Notes under the pieces: model-generated
What the model was told of the DNA's origin: nothing
Seen by the model: only the letters and a program-made list of their open reading frames with translations
The model's database searches: none
Assembly: GCA_965372405.1 (NCBI GenBank)
Contig: CBDVCE010000010.1
Span: 1 to 64,000, forward strand
Reading direction: 5' to 3'
Origin: Sunxiuqinia sp965372405
GTDB lineage: Bacteria; Bacteroidota; Bacteroidia; Bacteroidales; Prolixibacteraceae
Length of the DNA: 64,000 nucleotides
Translations under genes and position numbers: made by a program
Shown: positions 17,860-26,529 of the stretch, piece after piece
How positions within the stretch are numbered: position 1 is the first letter of the stretch
How the letters are laid out: every line of letters begins with the position of its first letter

Positions 17860-18726
17860 ATGGAAAATGAAAGATTACATGCACTAATTGCTTTACTAGA
17901 CGATCCTGATCGTACAGTTTTTGAATTGGTTGAGAAAGAGATTTTAGCTGAAGATACTGTTATCATCGACCAACTTGAGCAAATATGGGAAACAAGCTTG
18001 GATGAACTTATTCAGAATAGAATTGAAAATCTGATTCAGCAAATACAGTTTAACGACACTCACAAAAAAATAAAAAATTGGTCAACTGAAAGTGAAGTTG
18101 ACCTTTTCGAAGGTTTTTTCCTCCTTTCTCGCTATCAGTACCCCGACTTAAAGCTTAAAAGCATTAAAAACAAAATGCGAAAGATAAGCAGTGATGTCTG
18201 GCTTGAAATTAGCAACAAACTTACTTCGTTGGAGAAAATAACAGTTCTGAACCATATCTTCTACGATGTAAATAAATTCGCCATCAACTTAAAAAACATT
18301 TTAACTCCCCAAAACTGCTATTTTAATCAGGTTCTCGAAACTAAAAAAGGGAACACGGTATCAATCGCCATTTTATATGCTTTAGTAGCTAGGGAACTTG
18401 GCTTTCCAATTCACTTTATAGACTTTCCTAAAAATCCATTATTGGCTTACATTGATGGTGATGTAGCAAGAAAAGCTCATGGAGATCATTATCAATCTGA
18501 TATTCTTTTTTATATCAACCCGTCCAACAAAGGCGCCATTATTGGAAGAAAGGATCTTGAACGCTTTGTTAAAAGAAATGATCAGGTTGAGCAAGATTCC
18601 ATGTATGAACCTTGTGAAGATAAAGTCATTATTAAGAAGCTATTGGAAAGCTTAATCGAAAGCTATGAATCTTTAGGTTACCAAAACAAGGTTGAAGATT
18701 TAAGCCGCATAGCCAGTATGTTATAA
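17860..18726 (+). CDS. Transglutaminase-like (SirB1/Transglut_core2) protein
   Basis: 288 residues. The N-terminal half is helical and repeat-like; the block VLETKKGNTVSIAILYALVA (about 158-177), followed by a glycine and LGFPIHFIDFP, is the hallmark of the SirB1-type transglutaminase-fold family (PF13369). The catalytic Cys of true transglutaminases is replaced by Ser in most members, and here the corresponding position is the Ser of NTVSIAI, so a protease-type reaction is doubtful. The biochemical role of the family is not settled. It ends at a bidirectional terminator shared with guaA. Confidence 0.82.
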   Translation: MENERLHALIALLDDPDRTVFELVEKEILAEDTVIIDQLEQIWETSLDELIQNRIENLIQQIQFNDTHKKIKNWSTESEVDLFEGFFLLSRYQYPDLKLKSIKNKMRKISSDVWLEISNKLTSLEKITVLNHIFYDVNKFAINLKNILTPQNCYFNQVLETKKGNTVSIAILYALVARELGFPIHFIDFPKNPLLAYIDGDVARKAHGDHYQSDILFYINPSNKGAIIGRKDLERFVKRNDQVEQDSMYEPCEDKVIIKKLLESLIESYESLGYQNKVEDLSRIASML

Positions 18727-18752
18727 AAAAAGGGAAGCCATAGCCTCCCTTT
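18725..18752. terminator. Bidirectional intrinsic terminator
   Basis: AAAGGGA..GC pairs with GC..TCCCTTT, one A·C mismatch and a 4-nt loop, flanked by A and T runs on each side; it lies between the convergent transglutaminase-like and guaA genes. Confidence 0.85.
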
Positions 18753-18772
18753 CAAATATCTTAATCGAATTA

Positions 18773-20302
18773 TTATTCCCACTCAATAGTTGCAGGTGGT
18801 TTTGAACTGATATCGTACACCACCCTATTAATACCTCGAACTTTATTGATAATTTCGTTTGACATTTTTGCCAGGAACTCATAAGGCAAATGCACCCAGT
18901 CTGCAGTCATTCCATCAGTAGACATTACTGCACGAAGGGCAACCACATTTTCATAAGTACGCTCATCTCCCATCACTCCAACCGACTGAACCGGAAGTAG
19001 CATCACGCCAGCTTGCCAAACATCGTCATATAATTTCCATTCTTTTAGTCCATTAATAAAGATTGAATCAGCCTCTTGAAGAACACGCACTTTTTCCGGT
19101 GTAACATCACTTAAAATACGAATTCCTAATCCTGGGCCAGGGAAAGGATGGCGCCCAAGAAGCTCTTGCTTAATATTCATCGCTTTACCAACCCGGCGAA
19201 CCTCATCTTTAAAAAGAAGATTCAATGGTTCAACCACTTTTAGGTTCATTTTTTCAGGTAAACCACCCACATTGTGGTGTGACTTAATGGTTGCTGAAGG
19301 TCCATTCACCGAAATAGATTCAATTACGTCAGGATAAATTGTTCCCTGAGCCAACCATTTCACATTTTGTATCTTCTGAGCTTCTTCATCAAAAACTTCA
19401 ATAAAGTCGCGGCCAATTATTTTGCGCTTTGCTTCTGGCTCAGTTATTCCTTTTAAATCGTTCCAGAATTTCTCCTTCGCATTTACGCCAATCACATTCA
19501 AGCCCATATCTTTGTATGAATCCAGTACATCTTCAAATTCATCTTTCCTCAACAAGCCATTATCAACAAAAATACAAGTCAGATTCTTCCCAATTGCCTT
19601 GTGCAGCAGTACTCCAGCAACCGATGAATCAACACCTCCTGATAACCCAAGAACAACTTTATCATCACCCAATTTTTCTTTTAATTGAGCAACTGTTGTA
19701 TCAACAAAGGAAGCTGGTGTCCAATCCTGTTTGCATCCACAAACATCGATTGCAAAATTTTCAAGCAGCTGTGTTCCCTCAGTCGTATGATAAACTTCTG
19801 GGTGAAATTGAATAGCATAAGTTGATTCACCTTCAATTTTATAAGCTGCATTCTTTACATCAGCTGTTGATGCAATGATTTTGTAGGTCTCAGGCATACG
19901 CTCAATGGTATCGCCATGCGACATCCACACTTGAGTATTTAAACTGATATTCTTAAAAAGCTCATTGCTTTGATCAATATAACCAAGATTTGCACGGCCA
20001 TATTCGCGACTATTTGAAGGAAGTACTTCTCCTCCAAAATTATGCGCCAAATATTGCGCACCATAACAAATGCCCAATAAAGGCAAATGCCCTTTAATCT
20101 TCGAAAGATCAGGATTAGGAGCGTTCTCGTCGCGCACTGAAAATGGGCTTCCACTAAGGATTACCCCTTTTACTGTTTCGTCAATCTCAGGAAAATGATT
20201 GTAAGGATGAATCTCACAATAAATGTTCAACTCGCGTACTCTTCGGCCAATCAACTGTGAATATTGTGAACCGAAATCAAGGATTAATATCTTCTCTTGC
20301 AT
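18773..20302 (-). CDS. guaA: GMP synthase (glutamine-hydrolysing)
   Basis: 509 residues, the usual size. A class I glutamine amidotransferase domain (1-190) has the nucleophile Cys79 in GICYGAQ and His167/Glu169 in FHPEV; the ATP pyrophosphatase domain has the PP-loop SGGVDSS at 221-227; and the C-terminal dimerisation domain ends in the typical SSKPPATIEWE. It converts XMP to GMP in purine synthesis. A -7-like TATCTTTG lies on the minus strand at 20330-20323, about 21 bp before the ATG. Confidence 0.98.
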   Translation of the reverse strand: MQEKILILDFGSQYSQLIGRRVRELNIYCEIHPYNHFPEIDETVKGVILSGSPFSVRDENAPNPDLSKIKGHLPLLGICYGAQYLAHNFGGEVLPSNSREYGRANLGYIDQSNELFKNISLNTQVWMSHGDTIERMPETYKIIASTADVKNAAYKIEGESTYAIQFHPEVYHTTEGTQLLENFAIDVCGCKQDWTPASFVDTTVAQLKEKLGDDKVVLGLSGGVDSSVAGVLLHKAIGKNLTCIFVDNGLLRKDEFEDVLDSYKDMGLNVIGVNAKEKFWNDLKGITEPEAKRKIIGRDFIEVFDEEAQKIQNVKWLAQGTIYPDVIESISVNGPSATIKSHHNVGGLPEKMNLKVVEPLNLLFKDEVRRVGKAMNIKQELLGRHPFPGPGLGIRILSDVTPEKVRVLQEADSIFINGLKEWKLYDDVWQAGVMLLPVQSVGVMGDERTYENVVALRAVMSTDGMTADWVHLPYEFLAKMSNEIINKVRGINRVVYDISSKPPATIEWE

Positions 20303-20382
20303 GAATCTGTTTTTTGATGGCGCAAAGATATATAAAAAATAGTAGTGAAATTCTTGTTTAAGCTAGCTTGACACGTTAGTAA

Positions 20383-20423
20383 GAAAAAAATAATAGCCAC
20401 TGAAAAATCAGCAGCTATTATTT
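20383..20423 (-). terminator. Intrinsic terminator of the DUF1080 gene
   Basis: AAATAATAGC (20388-20397) pairs with GCTATTATTT (20414-20423), with an inner CTGA/TCAG stem in the loop; the A run at 20383-20390 becomes a T run on the minus strand. Confidence 0.8.
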
Positions 20424-20442
20424 CAATACAGTATGGTATATC

Positions 20443-21195
20443 TTATAATTCCCTCAACCAAATATTTCGATAACTTGTCGGATTACCATGATCCTGAAGT
20501 TGGATTGGACCAGGCCCATGAGGTTCAACGGCATATTCTGGAATACCAACATAAACTGTTGGACCACGCACTTCTACATTGTTTTGCACTAAAACTCCAT
20601 TCTGAATAACTGTCACTCTGGGCTTTGTAAAATACGAACCATCATCATTAAAACGTGGTGCGGTATAAATAATCTCATAAGTTTGCCAAACACCAGGTTC
20701 TTTACAAACATTTACAAGTGGAGGATGCTGCTTATATACACTTCCAGCTTGACCATTTTTATAAGTACGGTTATTGTAATTATCTAAAATCTGAATTTCA
20801 TAAATACCTTGAAGGAAAATCCCACTATTCCCACGCCCCTGGCTTTCACCAATCACTTCGGCAGGTGTTCTCCACTCAATATGCAACTGAAAATCTTTAA
20901 AATTACGTTTTGTTTGGATGATACCAGTTCCTTTTTTTACAGTGGCAACTCCATTTTTAAAGGCCCACTCAGGTTCTTGACCATCTTTGTTCACCCATTC
21001 GTAACCAAAAGGTTTTTCTTTTCCTAAAAGAACAATAGCATCGGATGGAGCATCAGCAGGAGTTTCACCAGGAGTTACAATTGCAACTTCAGGATCCCAT
21101 TCTTCAGTCATGCCAGGTACCATTTTAGGTTCTTCTTCCTGAGCAAATGAAACAAAACAAATAAATACAAAAATTAGGCTTAGTAAATTTTTCAT
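20443..21195 (-). CDS. Secreted DUF1080 (3-keto-disaccharide hydrolase-type) protein
   Basis: 250 residues with a Sec signal peptide (cleavage after about SFA-Q, residue 18). The rest is the concanavalin-like jelly-roll DUF1080 domain (PF06439): NFKDFQLHIEWRTP, GRGNSGIFLQGIYEIQILDN and the closing GPIQLQDHGNPTSYRNIWLREL are the usual family blocks. Several members act as 3-keto-glucoside hydrolases; others only bind glycans. It stands alone downstream of the phosphoglucomutase gene on the same strand (25 bp apart) and ends at its own terminator. Confidence 0.9.
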   Translation of the reverse strand: MKNLLSLIFVFICFVSFAQEEEPKMVPGMTEEWDPEVAIVTPGETPADAPSDAIVLLGKEKPFGYEWVNKDGQEPEWAFKNGVATVKKGTGIIQTKRNFKDFQLHIEWRTPAEVIGESQGRGNSGIFLQGIYEIQILDNYNNRTYKNGQAGSVYKQHPPLVNVCKEPGVWQTYEIIYTAPRFNDDGSYFTKPRVTVIQNGVLVQNNVEVRGPTVYVGIPEYAVEPHGPGPIQLQDHGNPTSYRNIWLREL

Positions 21196-21220
21196 GGTTG
21201 GTTTAATTTATATTTAACGA

Positions 21221-22969
21221 CTATAGATCCAATTCATTCATTATTGAATCTATTTTTTCTTCAGCAGTTTTTTCAACTTTATCAAAATCAGCACGAGTCT
21301 TCAGCTCACCAGCAACTTCAAAATAGAATTTGATTTTAGGCTCTGTTCCAGATGGACGTACTGAGATTTTTGTTCCGTCTTCAGTAAAAAACTGAAGTAC
21401 ATTCGATGTAATTTTTTGATTGATCTTTTTTTCTTCGCCAGTAAGCAAATGTTTCTCTGTTAAATCAGCATAGTCTTTAATGATAGCCAACTTGCTTCCA
21501 CCCAATGTTCTTGGTGGATCATTCCTGAAGTTGACCATCATTTGCTGAATTTCATCGGCTCCTGTTTTTCCCTGGCGAACGATGTATTTCATTTTTTCTT
21601 TTGAATAGCCGTACTCCAAATAAATATCCTGAAGTAATTCATAAAGTGATTTTCCCTGGTCTTTTGCCCAGGCAACAATCTCAGCCATTAAAGCACATGC
21701 TGAAACTGCATCTTTATCACGTACAAAATCGGCAGGCATAAAACCAAAACTTTCTTCACCTCCACCAATGTATTTCTTCACTCCTTCATAATCGCGAATT
21801 ACTTCAGCAATGTATTTAAATCCAGTAAACACATCAAAATATTCAATTCCATTTCTTTTCGCTATCTCGGCAATTTTCTCAGTCGAAACAATAGTTTTCA
21901 CAATAAACTCATTGCCTTTCAAACTATTGCTTTCTTTCATTCGAGTAACGATATAGTAAATGAAAACAAGCGCCGTTTGATTACCATTAATAATCACAAA
22001 CTCACCCTTATTATTTTTACAAGCAACACCTAAGCGATCAGCATCCGGATCAGATGCCATTACTACATCAGCATCCACTTCAGCACCTTTTTTCATGGCC
22101 ATCTCCATTGCTGCAGTTTCTTCCGGGTTAGGAGAAACAACTGTCGGGAAATTGCCACTCACCACATCTTGCTCAGGCACATTTATCACGTTCTCAAATC
22201 CAAATGCACGAATAGCAGCAGGAATCAACTTAACTCCTGTTCCGTGTATTGGTGTATAAACTATTTTTAGGTCTTTATGCTTTTGTACAATCTCAGGAGC
22301 CAAGGAAACTGTTTTCACCATTTCCAAAAATTTCTGATCCGCTTCTTCTCCAATTATTTCAACCAAATCTTTATTTCCTTCAAAGCGTATATCTTCCGCT
22401 TTTACTTTCTTCACTTCTTCAATAATATTGACATCGTGTGGTCCAACAATCTGGGAACCATCTTCCCAATAAGCTTTATAGCCATTGTATTCTTTGGGAT
22501 TATGAGAAGCGGTTAAAATTATACCACTTTGGCATTCCATTTCTCGAATAATAAATGAAAGTTCAGGGGTTGGCCTTAAGTCTTCAAACAAATAAACCTT
22601 AATGTCATTGGCAGCAAAAATATCAGCACTTTTTTCAGAATAAAGACGACTGTTATTTCTACAATCATATCCAATTACTACCTTAATCTCATCCAAATGA
22701 GCAAACTCTTTTTTCAGATAATTACTTAACCCTTGAGTTGCAGCACCAACGGTATAGATATTCATTCGATTACACCCAGCACCCATGATACCACGAAGTC
22801 CACCAGTACCAAATTCAAGATCTCTGTAAAATGAATCAATCAATTCTGTTTTATCTTCACTATCAAGCATACGCTGAACTTCAGAACGAGTTTGTTCGTC
22901 ATAAACATCTGTTAGCCAGGTTTTGGCTTTTTCAATTACGCTATTTAAAGTATCTTGATTTGTTGTCAT
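21221..22969 (-). CDS. Phosphoglucomutase/phosphomannomutase family enzyme
   Basis: 582 residues from the ATG at 22969 (MTTNQDTLN); a longer frame to 23026 would overlap the rfbD end with an unlikely peptide. Alpha-D-phosphohexomutase signatures are complete: the phosphoserine loop TASHNPKEYNGYK, the metal loop DPDADRLG, the sugar loop GGGEESFGF and the phosphate site RPSGTEPKIKF. It interconverts hexose 1- and 6-phosphates and so supplies glucose-1-phosphate to the rfbA step encoded just upstream. It begins 2 bp after the rfbD stop and is the last gene but one of the minus-strand run. Confidence 0.93.
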   Translation of the reverse strand: MTTNQDTLNSVIEKAKTWLTDVYDEQTRSEVQRMLDSEDKTELIDSFYRDLEFGTGGLRGIMGAGCNRMNIYTVGAATQGLSNYLKKEFAHLDEIKVVIGYDCRNNSRLYSEKSADIFAANDIKVYLFEDLRPTPELSFIIREMECQSGIILTASHNPKEYNGYKAYWEDGSQIVGPHDVNIIEEVKKVKAEDIRFEGNKDLVEIIGEEADQKFLEMVKTVSLAPEIVQKHKDLKIVYTPIHGTGVKLIPAAIRAFGFENVINVPEQDVVSGNFPTVVSPNPEETAAMEMAMKKGAEVDADVVMASDPDADRLGVACKNNKGEFVIINGNQTALVFIYYIVTRMKESNSLKGNEFIVKTIVSTEKIAEIAKRNGIEYFDVFTGFKYIAEVIRDYEGVKKYIGGGEESFGFMPADFVRDKDAVSACALMAEIVAWAKDQGKSLYELLQDIYLEYGYSKEKMKYIVRQGKTGADEIQQMMVNFRNDPPRTLGGSKLAIIKDYADLTEKHLLTGEEKKINQKITSNVLQFFTEDGTKISVRPSGTEPKIKFYFEVAGELKTRADFDKVEKTAEEKIDSIMNELDL

Positions 22970-22971
22970 TT

Positions 22972-23853
22972 CTATTTTTTTAAATGATTTAACGCTTCTA
23001 TACATCGGGCAAGGCCATCTTGCCAATGTGGAATTTGGATGCCAAAAATACGCTTAATTTTGGATTTGTTCAGGACACTATAATATGGACGCTTTGCAGG
23101 TGTTGGATAATCTACAGATTCAATTGGAATCACTTCGCAATCTGAGCCCTGAATCTCAAAAATTGATCTTGCAAAATCATACCAACTACACACACCTTCA
23201 TTTGAATAATGGTAGATTCCGGGTTTCCAATCAACAAAACCATTTTCTGTTTTTGAAATTATCATTAAGATTGCCCGGGCTAAATCGTTGGCATAAGTAG
23301 GAGTCCCAATTTGATCAAATACAACATTCAATTTATCCCGCTCCTCACTAAGTCTCAAAATGGTCTTCATGAAATTCTTACCGAATGATGAATACAACCA
23401 GGATGTACGTATTATTAGTGCCGAAGCATGCTCCTTTACCAATCCAATTTCTCCATTCAGTTTTGTTTTACCGTAAACCGATTCCGGATTTACCAGATCC
23501 GACTCTACATAAGGGGTATGGGAAGTCCCATCAAAAACATAATCTGTGGAGATATGAATTACTTTACAGTTATATTTTTCTGCAATATTTCCTAAAAAAG
23601 AGGGTGCCTTTGTATTTAGCAATTCAGCAAACGACATGTCCTTCTCAGCAATATCAACAGCAGTATAGGCAGCACAATTAATCACGTAATCTGGCTCATT
23701 TTTCCTAATATAGGATTCAATATCCTTCCACTTGGCAATATCAAGGTCATTTATATCAGTCATTAAATACTGAAACTCAGTAAACTCTTCAGCAAGTTGT
23801 CTGAATTCGGAACCCAATTGCCCATCCGCACCGGTAACTAATACTTTTATCAT
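22972..23853 (-). CDS. rfbD: dTDP-4-dehydrorhamnose reductase
   Basis: 293 residues, an SDR-fold reductase with the NAD(P) motif VTGADGQLGSEF at the start, the STDYVFDG block near residue 100 and the YGKTKLNGE active-site segment near 128. It makes dTDP-L-rhamnose, the last step of the pathway. It overlaps rfbC by 4 bp, so the pair is translationally coupled. Confidence 0.95.
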   Translation of the reverse strand: MIKVLVTGADGQLGSEFRQLAEEFTEFQYLMTDINDLDIAKWKDIESYIRKNEPDYVINCAAYTAVDIAEKDMSFAELLNTKAPSFLGNIAEKYNCKVIHISTDYVFDGTSHTPYVESDLVNPESVYGKTKLNGEIGLVKEHASALIIRTSWLYSSFGKNFMKTILRLSEERDKLNVVFDQIGTPTYANDLARAILMIISKTENGFVDWKPGIYHYSNEGVCSWYDFARSIFEIQGSDCEVIPIESVDYPTPAKRPYYSVLNKSKIKRIFGIQIPHWQDGLARCIEALNHLKK

Positions 23854-24404
23854 AACTCAAAATTGATTTCGGCATCTTCAAAACACGGATTCTCAAGATC
23901 CTTGCCCGAAACGATTATTTCATCTTTTTTCAATTTCCAATCGATATTTAAAACCGGGTCACTATATAAAATACCGCGTTCTGCATTTTGTTGATAGTAA
24001 CCGTCACATTTATATGAAAAAATTGCCGTATCACTCAAAACAGAAAAGCCATGAGCAAAACCACAAGGAATATAAAATTGCTTTTTATTTTCACCACTTA
24101 GCTCTACACCAAATGATTGACCAAATGTTGGAGAGTTCTTCCTCAAATCAACTGCCACATCATATACAATACCATCAATCACTCTTACCAGCTTTGCTTG
24201 TGCGTATGGCACTAGCTGGTAATGCAACCCTCTAACAACACCTTTTGATGATTTTGATTCATTATCCTGAACAAAACCTGCATCAAAACCATGTTCCTTA
24301 AAAAACTCTTCCCGAAATGTCTCCAGAAAATAACCTCTTTCATCATTAAACACGCGAGGTTCAAGCACAACTAATCCTTCAATTGGGGCTTTTGTAATTT
24401 TCAT
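23850..24404 (-). CDS. rfbC: dTDP-4-dehydrorhamnose 3,5-epimerase
   Basis: 184 residues, cupin-fold RmlC type. The segment GVVRGLHYQLVPYAQAKLVRV carries the catalytic His of the family, and IPCGFAHGFSVLSD the second conserved block. It epimerises dTDP-4-keto-6-deoxyglucose to the L-configured intermediate for rfbD. It lies 16 bp after rfbA. Confidence 0.96.
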   Translation of the reverse strand: MKITKAPIEGLVVLEPRVFNDERGYFLETFREEFFKEHGFDAGFVQDNESKSSKGVVRGLHYQLVPYAQAKLVRVIDGIVYDVAVDLRKNSPTFGQSFGVELSGENKKQFYIPCGFAHGFSVLSDTAIFSYKCDGYYQQNAERGILYSDPVLNIDWKLKKDEIIVSGKDLENPCFEDAEINFEL

Positions 24405-24420
24405 TCTATAATATTTCAGA

Positions 24421-25302
24421 TTAAAATGATGAAATCTGCTTATTCGCTAATTTATATAAGTACTCTCCATACTGGTTTTTCATCAGTGGCTTAGCCAATT
24501 CTAATAATTGATCTTTGTTGATGTAACCCTTTTTAAATGCAATCTCTTCTAAACATGAAATTTTCAATCCCTGACGCTGCTCAATGGTGGCAATAAAGTT
24601 TGAAGCTTGCAACAGACTATCATGAGTACCTGTATCCAACCAGGCAAAACCACGTCCTAGTAATTTAACATGCAATCTTCCTTCATCCAAATAAAGCTTA
24701 TTCAAATCAGTTATTTCCAACTCCCCACGCTTAGATGGCTTTAGATTTTTAGCTTTTTGAATAACATCATTCGAATAAAAATACAATCCGGTTACGGCAT
24801 AATTCGACTTTGGTTCATCAGGTTTTTCTTCCAACGAAAGCACTTTCCCTTCTCCATCAAATTCCACAACACCGTAACGCTCAGGATCATTCACATAATA
24901 CCCAAAAACCACAGCTCCATCTTCAACCTTACTAACTTCATTTAAAATAGCTGTAAAATTATATCCATAAAAGATATTATCACCCAAAATCATACAAACT
25001 GAATCATCTCCAATAAATTCGTCTCCAATTATGAAAGCCTGCGCTAATCCATCTGGCGAAGGTTGTTCGGCATACTGTAGTTTTATACCTAACTGACTAC
25101 CATCTCCAAGCAATTTCTCATAAACCGGAAGATCCTCCGGAGTAGAAATAATTAGGATTTCCTGTATTCCAGCAAGCATTAAAACAGAAAGCGGATAATA
25201 AATCATCGGCTTATCATATACGGGAATTATTTGTTTTGAAATAGCCTTTGTAATTGGGTACAAACGCGTTCCAGATCCTCCAGCAAGGACAATACCTTTC
25301 AT
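24421..25302 (-). CDS. rfbA: Glucose-1-phosphate thymidylyltransferase
   Basis: 293 residues. The nucleotidyltransferase motif GGSGTRLYPIT (8-18) and the KPMIYYPLSVLMLAGI block are diagnostic of RmlA, as are EKPDEPKSNYAVTGLYFY and GRGFAWLDTGTHDSL. It makes dTDP-glucose from glucose-1-phosphate and dTTP. The 4,6-dehydratase gene rfbB, the next step of the pathway, is not among these genes and must lie elsewhere. Confidence 0.96.
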   Translation of the reverse strand: MKGIVLAGGSGTRLYPITKAISKQIIPVYDKPMIYYPLSVLMLAGIQEILIISTPEDLPVYEKLLGDGSQLGIKLQYAEQPSPDGLAQAFIIGDEFIGDDSVCMILGDNIFYGYNFTAILNEVSKVEDGAVVFGYYVNDPERYGVVEFDGEGKVLSLEEKPDEPKSNYAVTGLYFYSNDVIQKAKNLKPSKRGELEITDLNKLYLDEGRLHVKLLGRGFAWLDTGTHDSLLQASNFIATIEQRQGLKISCLEEIAFKKGYINKDQLLELAKPLMKNQYGEYLYKLANKQISSF

Positions 25303-25308
25303 ATTTGT

Positions 25309-26256
25309 TTATTTAGTTTCTTTCAATAATTGATCAAAGTAAGCAATTGTTTTAGTCAAGCCTTCTTCAAGTTCAATAACGGGCTGCCAGCCATTTAATT
25401 TTTCTTTGGCCAAAGAAATTTCTGGCTGACGTTGCAATGGATCATCTTGTGGAAGTGCTTGATGAATAATCTTTGATTTTGAACCGATTATTCTAATAAT
25501 ATTTTCAGCTAATTCAAGAATGGCAAACTCTCCAGGATTTCCAATATTAATTGGCCCTGTAATATCATCTCCAGTGGCCATCATTCTTATCATTCCCTCA
25601 ACCAAATCATCAATATATTGAAAGGCTCGTGTCTGTTTTCCATCACCAAAAATTGTAATATCATCACCATTTAATGCCTGCACAATAAAATTTGAAACCA
25701 CTCTCCCATCATTAGGTTCCATACGGGGACCATACGTATTAAAAATTCGAATTATCTTAATACGGACATTATTCTGGGTATGATAATTTACAAACAAAGA
25801 TTCGGCACAGCGCTTACCTTCATCATAGCATGAACGTACTCCAATAGGATTCACATTCCCCCAGTAATCTTCCGTTTGCGGATGAATATGCGGATCACCA
25901 TAAACTTCACTTGTGGAAGCTTGCAAAATTTTGGCTTTTACCCGTTTCGCTAAACCAAGCATATTAATTGCCCCCATTACTGAGGTTTTTATAGTTTTAA
26001 TCGCATTAAACTGATAATGAACCGGAGACGCAGGACAAGCCAGATTATAAATTTCATCTACTTCAATATAAAAAGGCATAGTAACATCATGACGCACTAA
26101 CTCAAAATATGGATTTGACAGAAGATGAATTATTTTTCCTTTTGACCCTGTGAAGAAATTATCAAGGCAAATAACTTCATTGCCTTCATTTAAAAGACGT
26201 TCACACAAATGTGATCCAATAAATCCGGCACCTCCTGTAACTAAAATACGTTTCAT
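25309..26256 (-). CDS. UDP-glucuronate decarboxylase-like SDR (UXS type)
   Basis: 315 residues from the ATG at 26256 (MKRILVTGGAG); the frame extends to 26292 but that adds an unlikely leader. An extended-SDR enzyme with GGAGFIGSHLCERLL at the N-terminus, LACPASPVHYQ and TSEVYGDP, and active-site Tyr-Lys in CYDEGKR. These blocks fit UDP-glucuronate decarboxylase, which makes UDP-xylose, better than rfbB, which normally carries YSASKAS. It is the first gene of the run with rfbA, rfbC, rfbD and the hexomutase. Confidence 0.88.
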   Translation of the reverse strand: MKRILVTGGAGFIGSHLCERLLNEGNEVICLDNFFTGSKGKIIHLLSNPYFELVRHDVTMPFYIEVDEIYNLACPASPVHYQFNAIKTIKTSVMGAINMLGLAKRVKAKILQASTSEVYGDPHIHPQTEDYWGNVNPIGVRSCYDEGKRCAESLFVNYHTQNNVRIKIIRIFNTYGPRMEPNDGRVVSNFIVQALNGDDITIFGDGKQTRAFQYIDDLVEGMIRMMATGDDITGPINIGNPGEFAILELAENIIRIIGSKSKIIHQALPQDDPLQRQPEISLAKEKLNGWQPVIELEEGLTKTIAYFDQLLKETK

Positions 26257-26445
26257 TTTGTTTTTTTTGATGTTCGAAATGAATGATATCAAAAGTATAA
26301 AAAATTCGTTTTCTGTAAGTCTTATCTATTTCACAAAACTAAAGTCTTTTCCTGCATGTTTAACTATTATAAGCGCAAAATAAAAATGATTTCACATTTT
26401 CCCTCTAAACAGCTGACAATAAACACCAAAAAACCATTGAAAATC

Positions 26446-26476
26446 TTTGATTTATAGGATTATAATCCTAATTTTG
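26446..26476 (+). promoter_or_regulatory. rpsA promoter with a 16-bp palindrome in its spacer
   Basis: TTTG at 26446-26449 and TAATTTTG at 26469-26476 are separated by 19 nt, an ideal match to the phylum's consensus. Most of the spacer is the perfect 16-bp palindrome TAGGATTATAATCCTA (26455-26470), which overlaps the first two bases of the -7 box and looks like a repressor or activator site. Confidence 0.65.
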
Positions 26477-26529
26477 CCGCGCATTTAATAAATATATAAA
26501 GTCTAACTTATTAATTAATTGAATTTTAA

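Noticed and set aside
25309..26256. dTDP-glucose 4,6-dehydratase (rfbB), expected in the rfb run
   Set aside because: The active-site and N-terminal blocks fit UDP-glucuronate decarboxylase instead.
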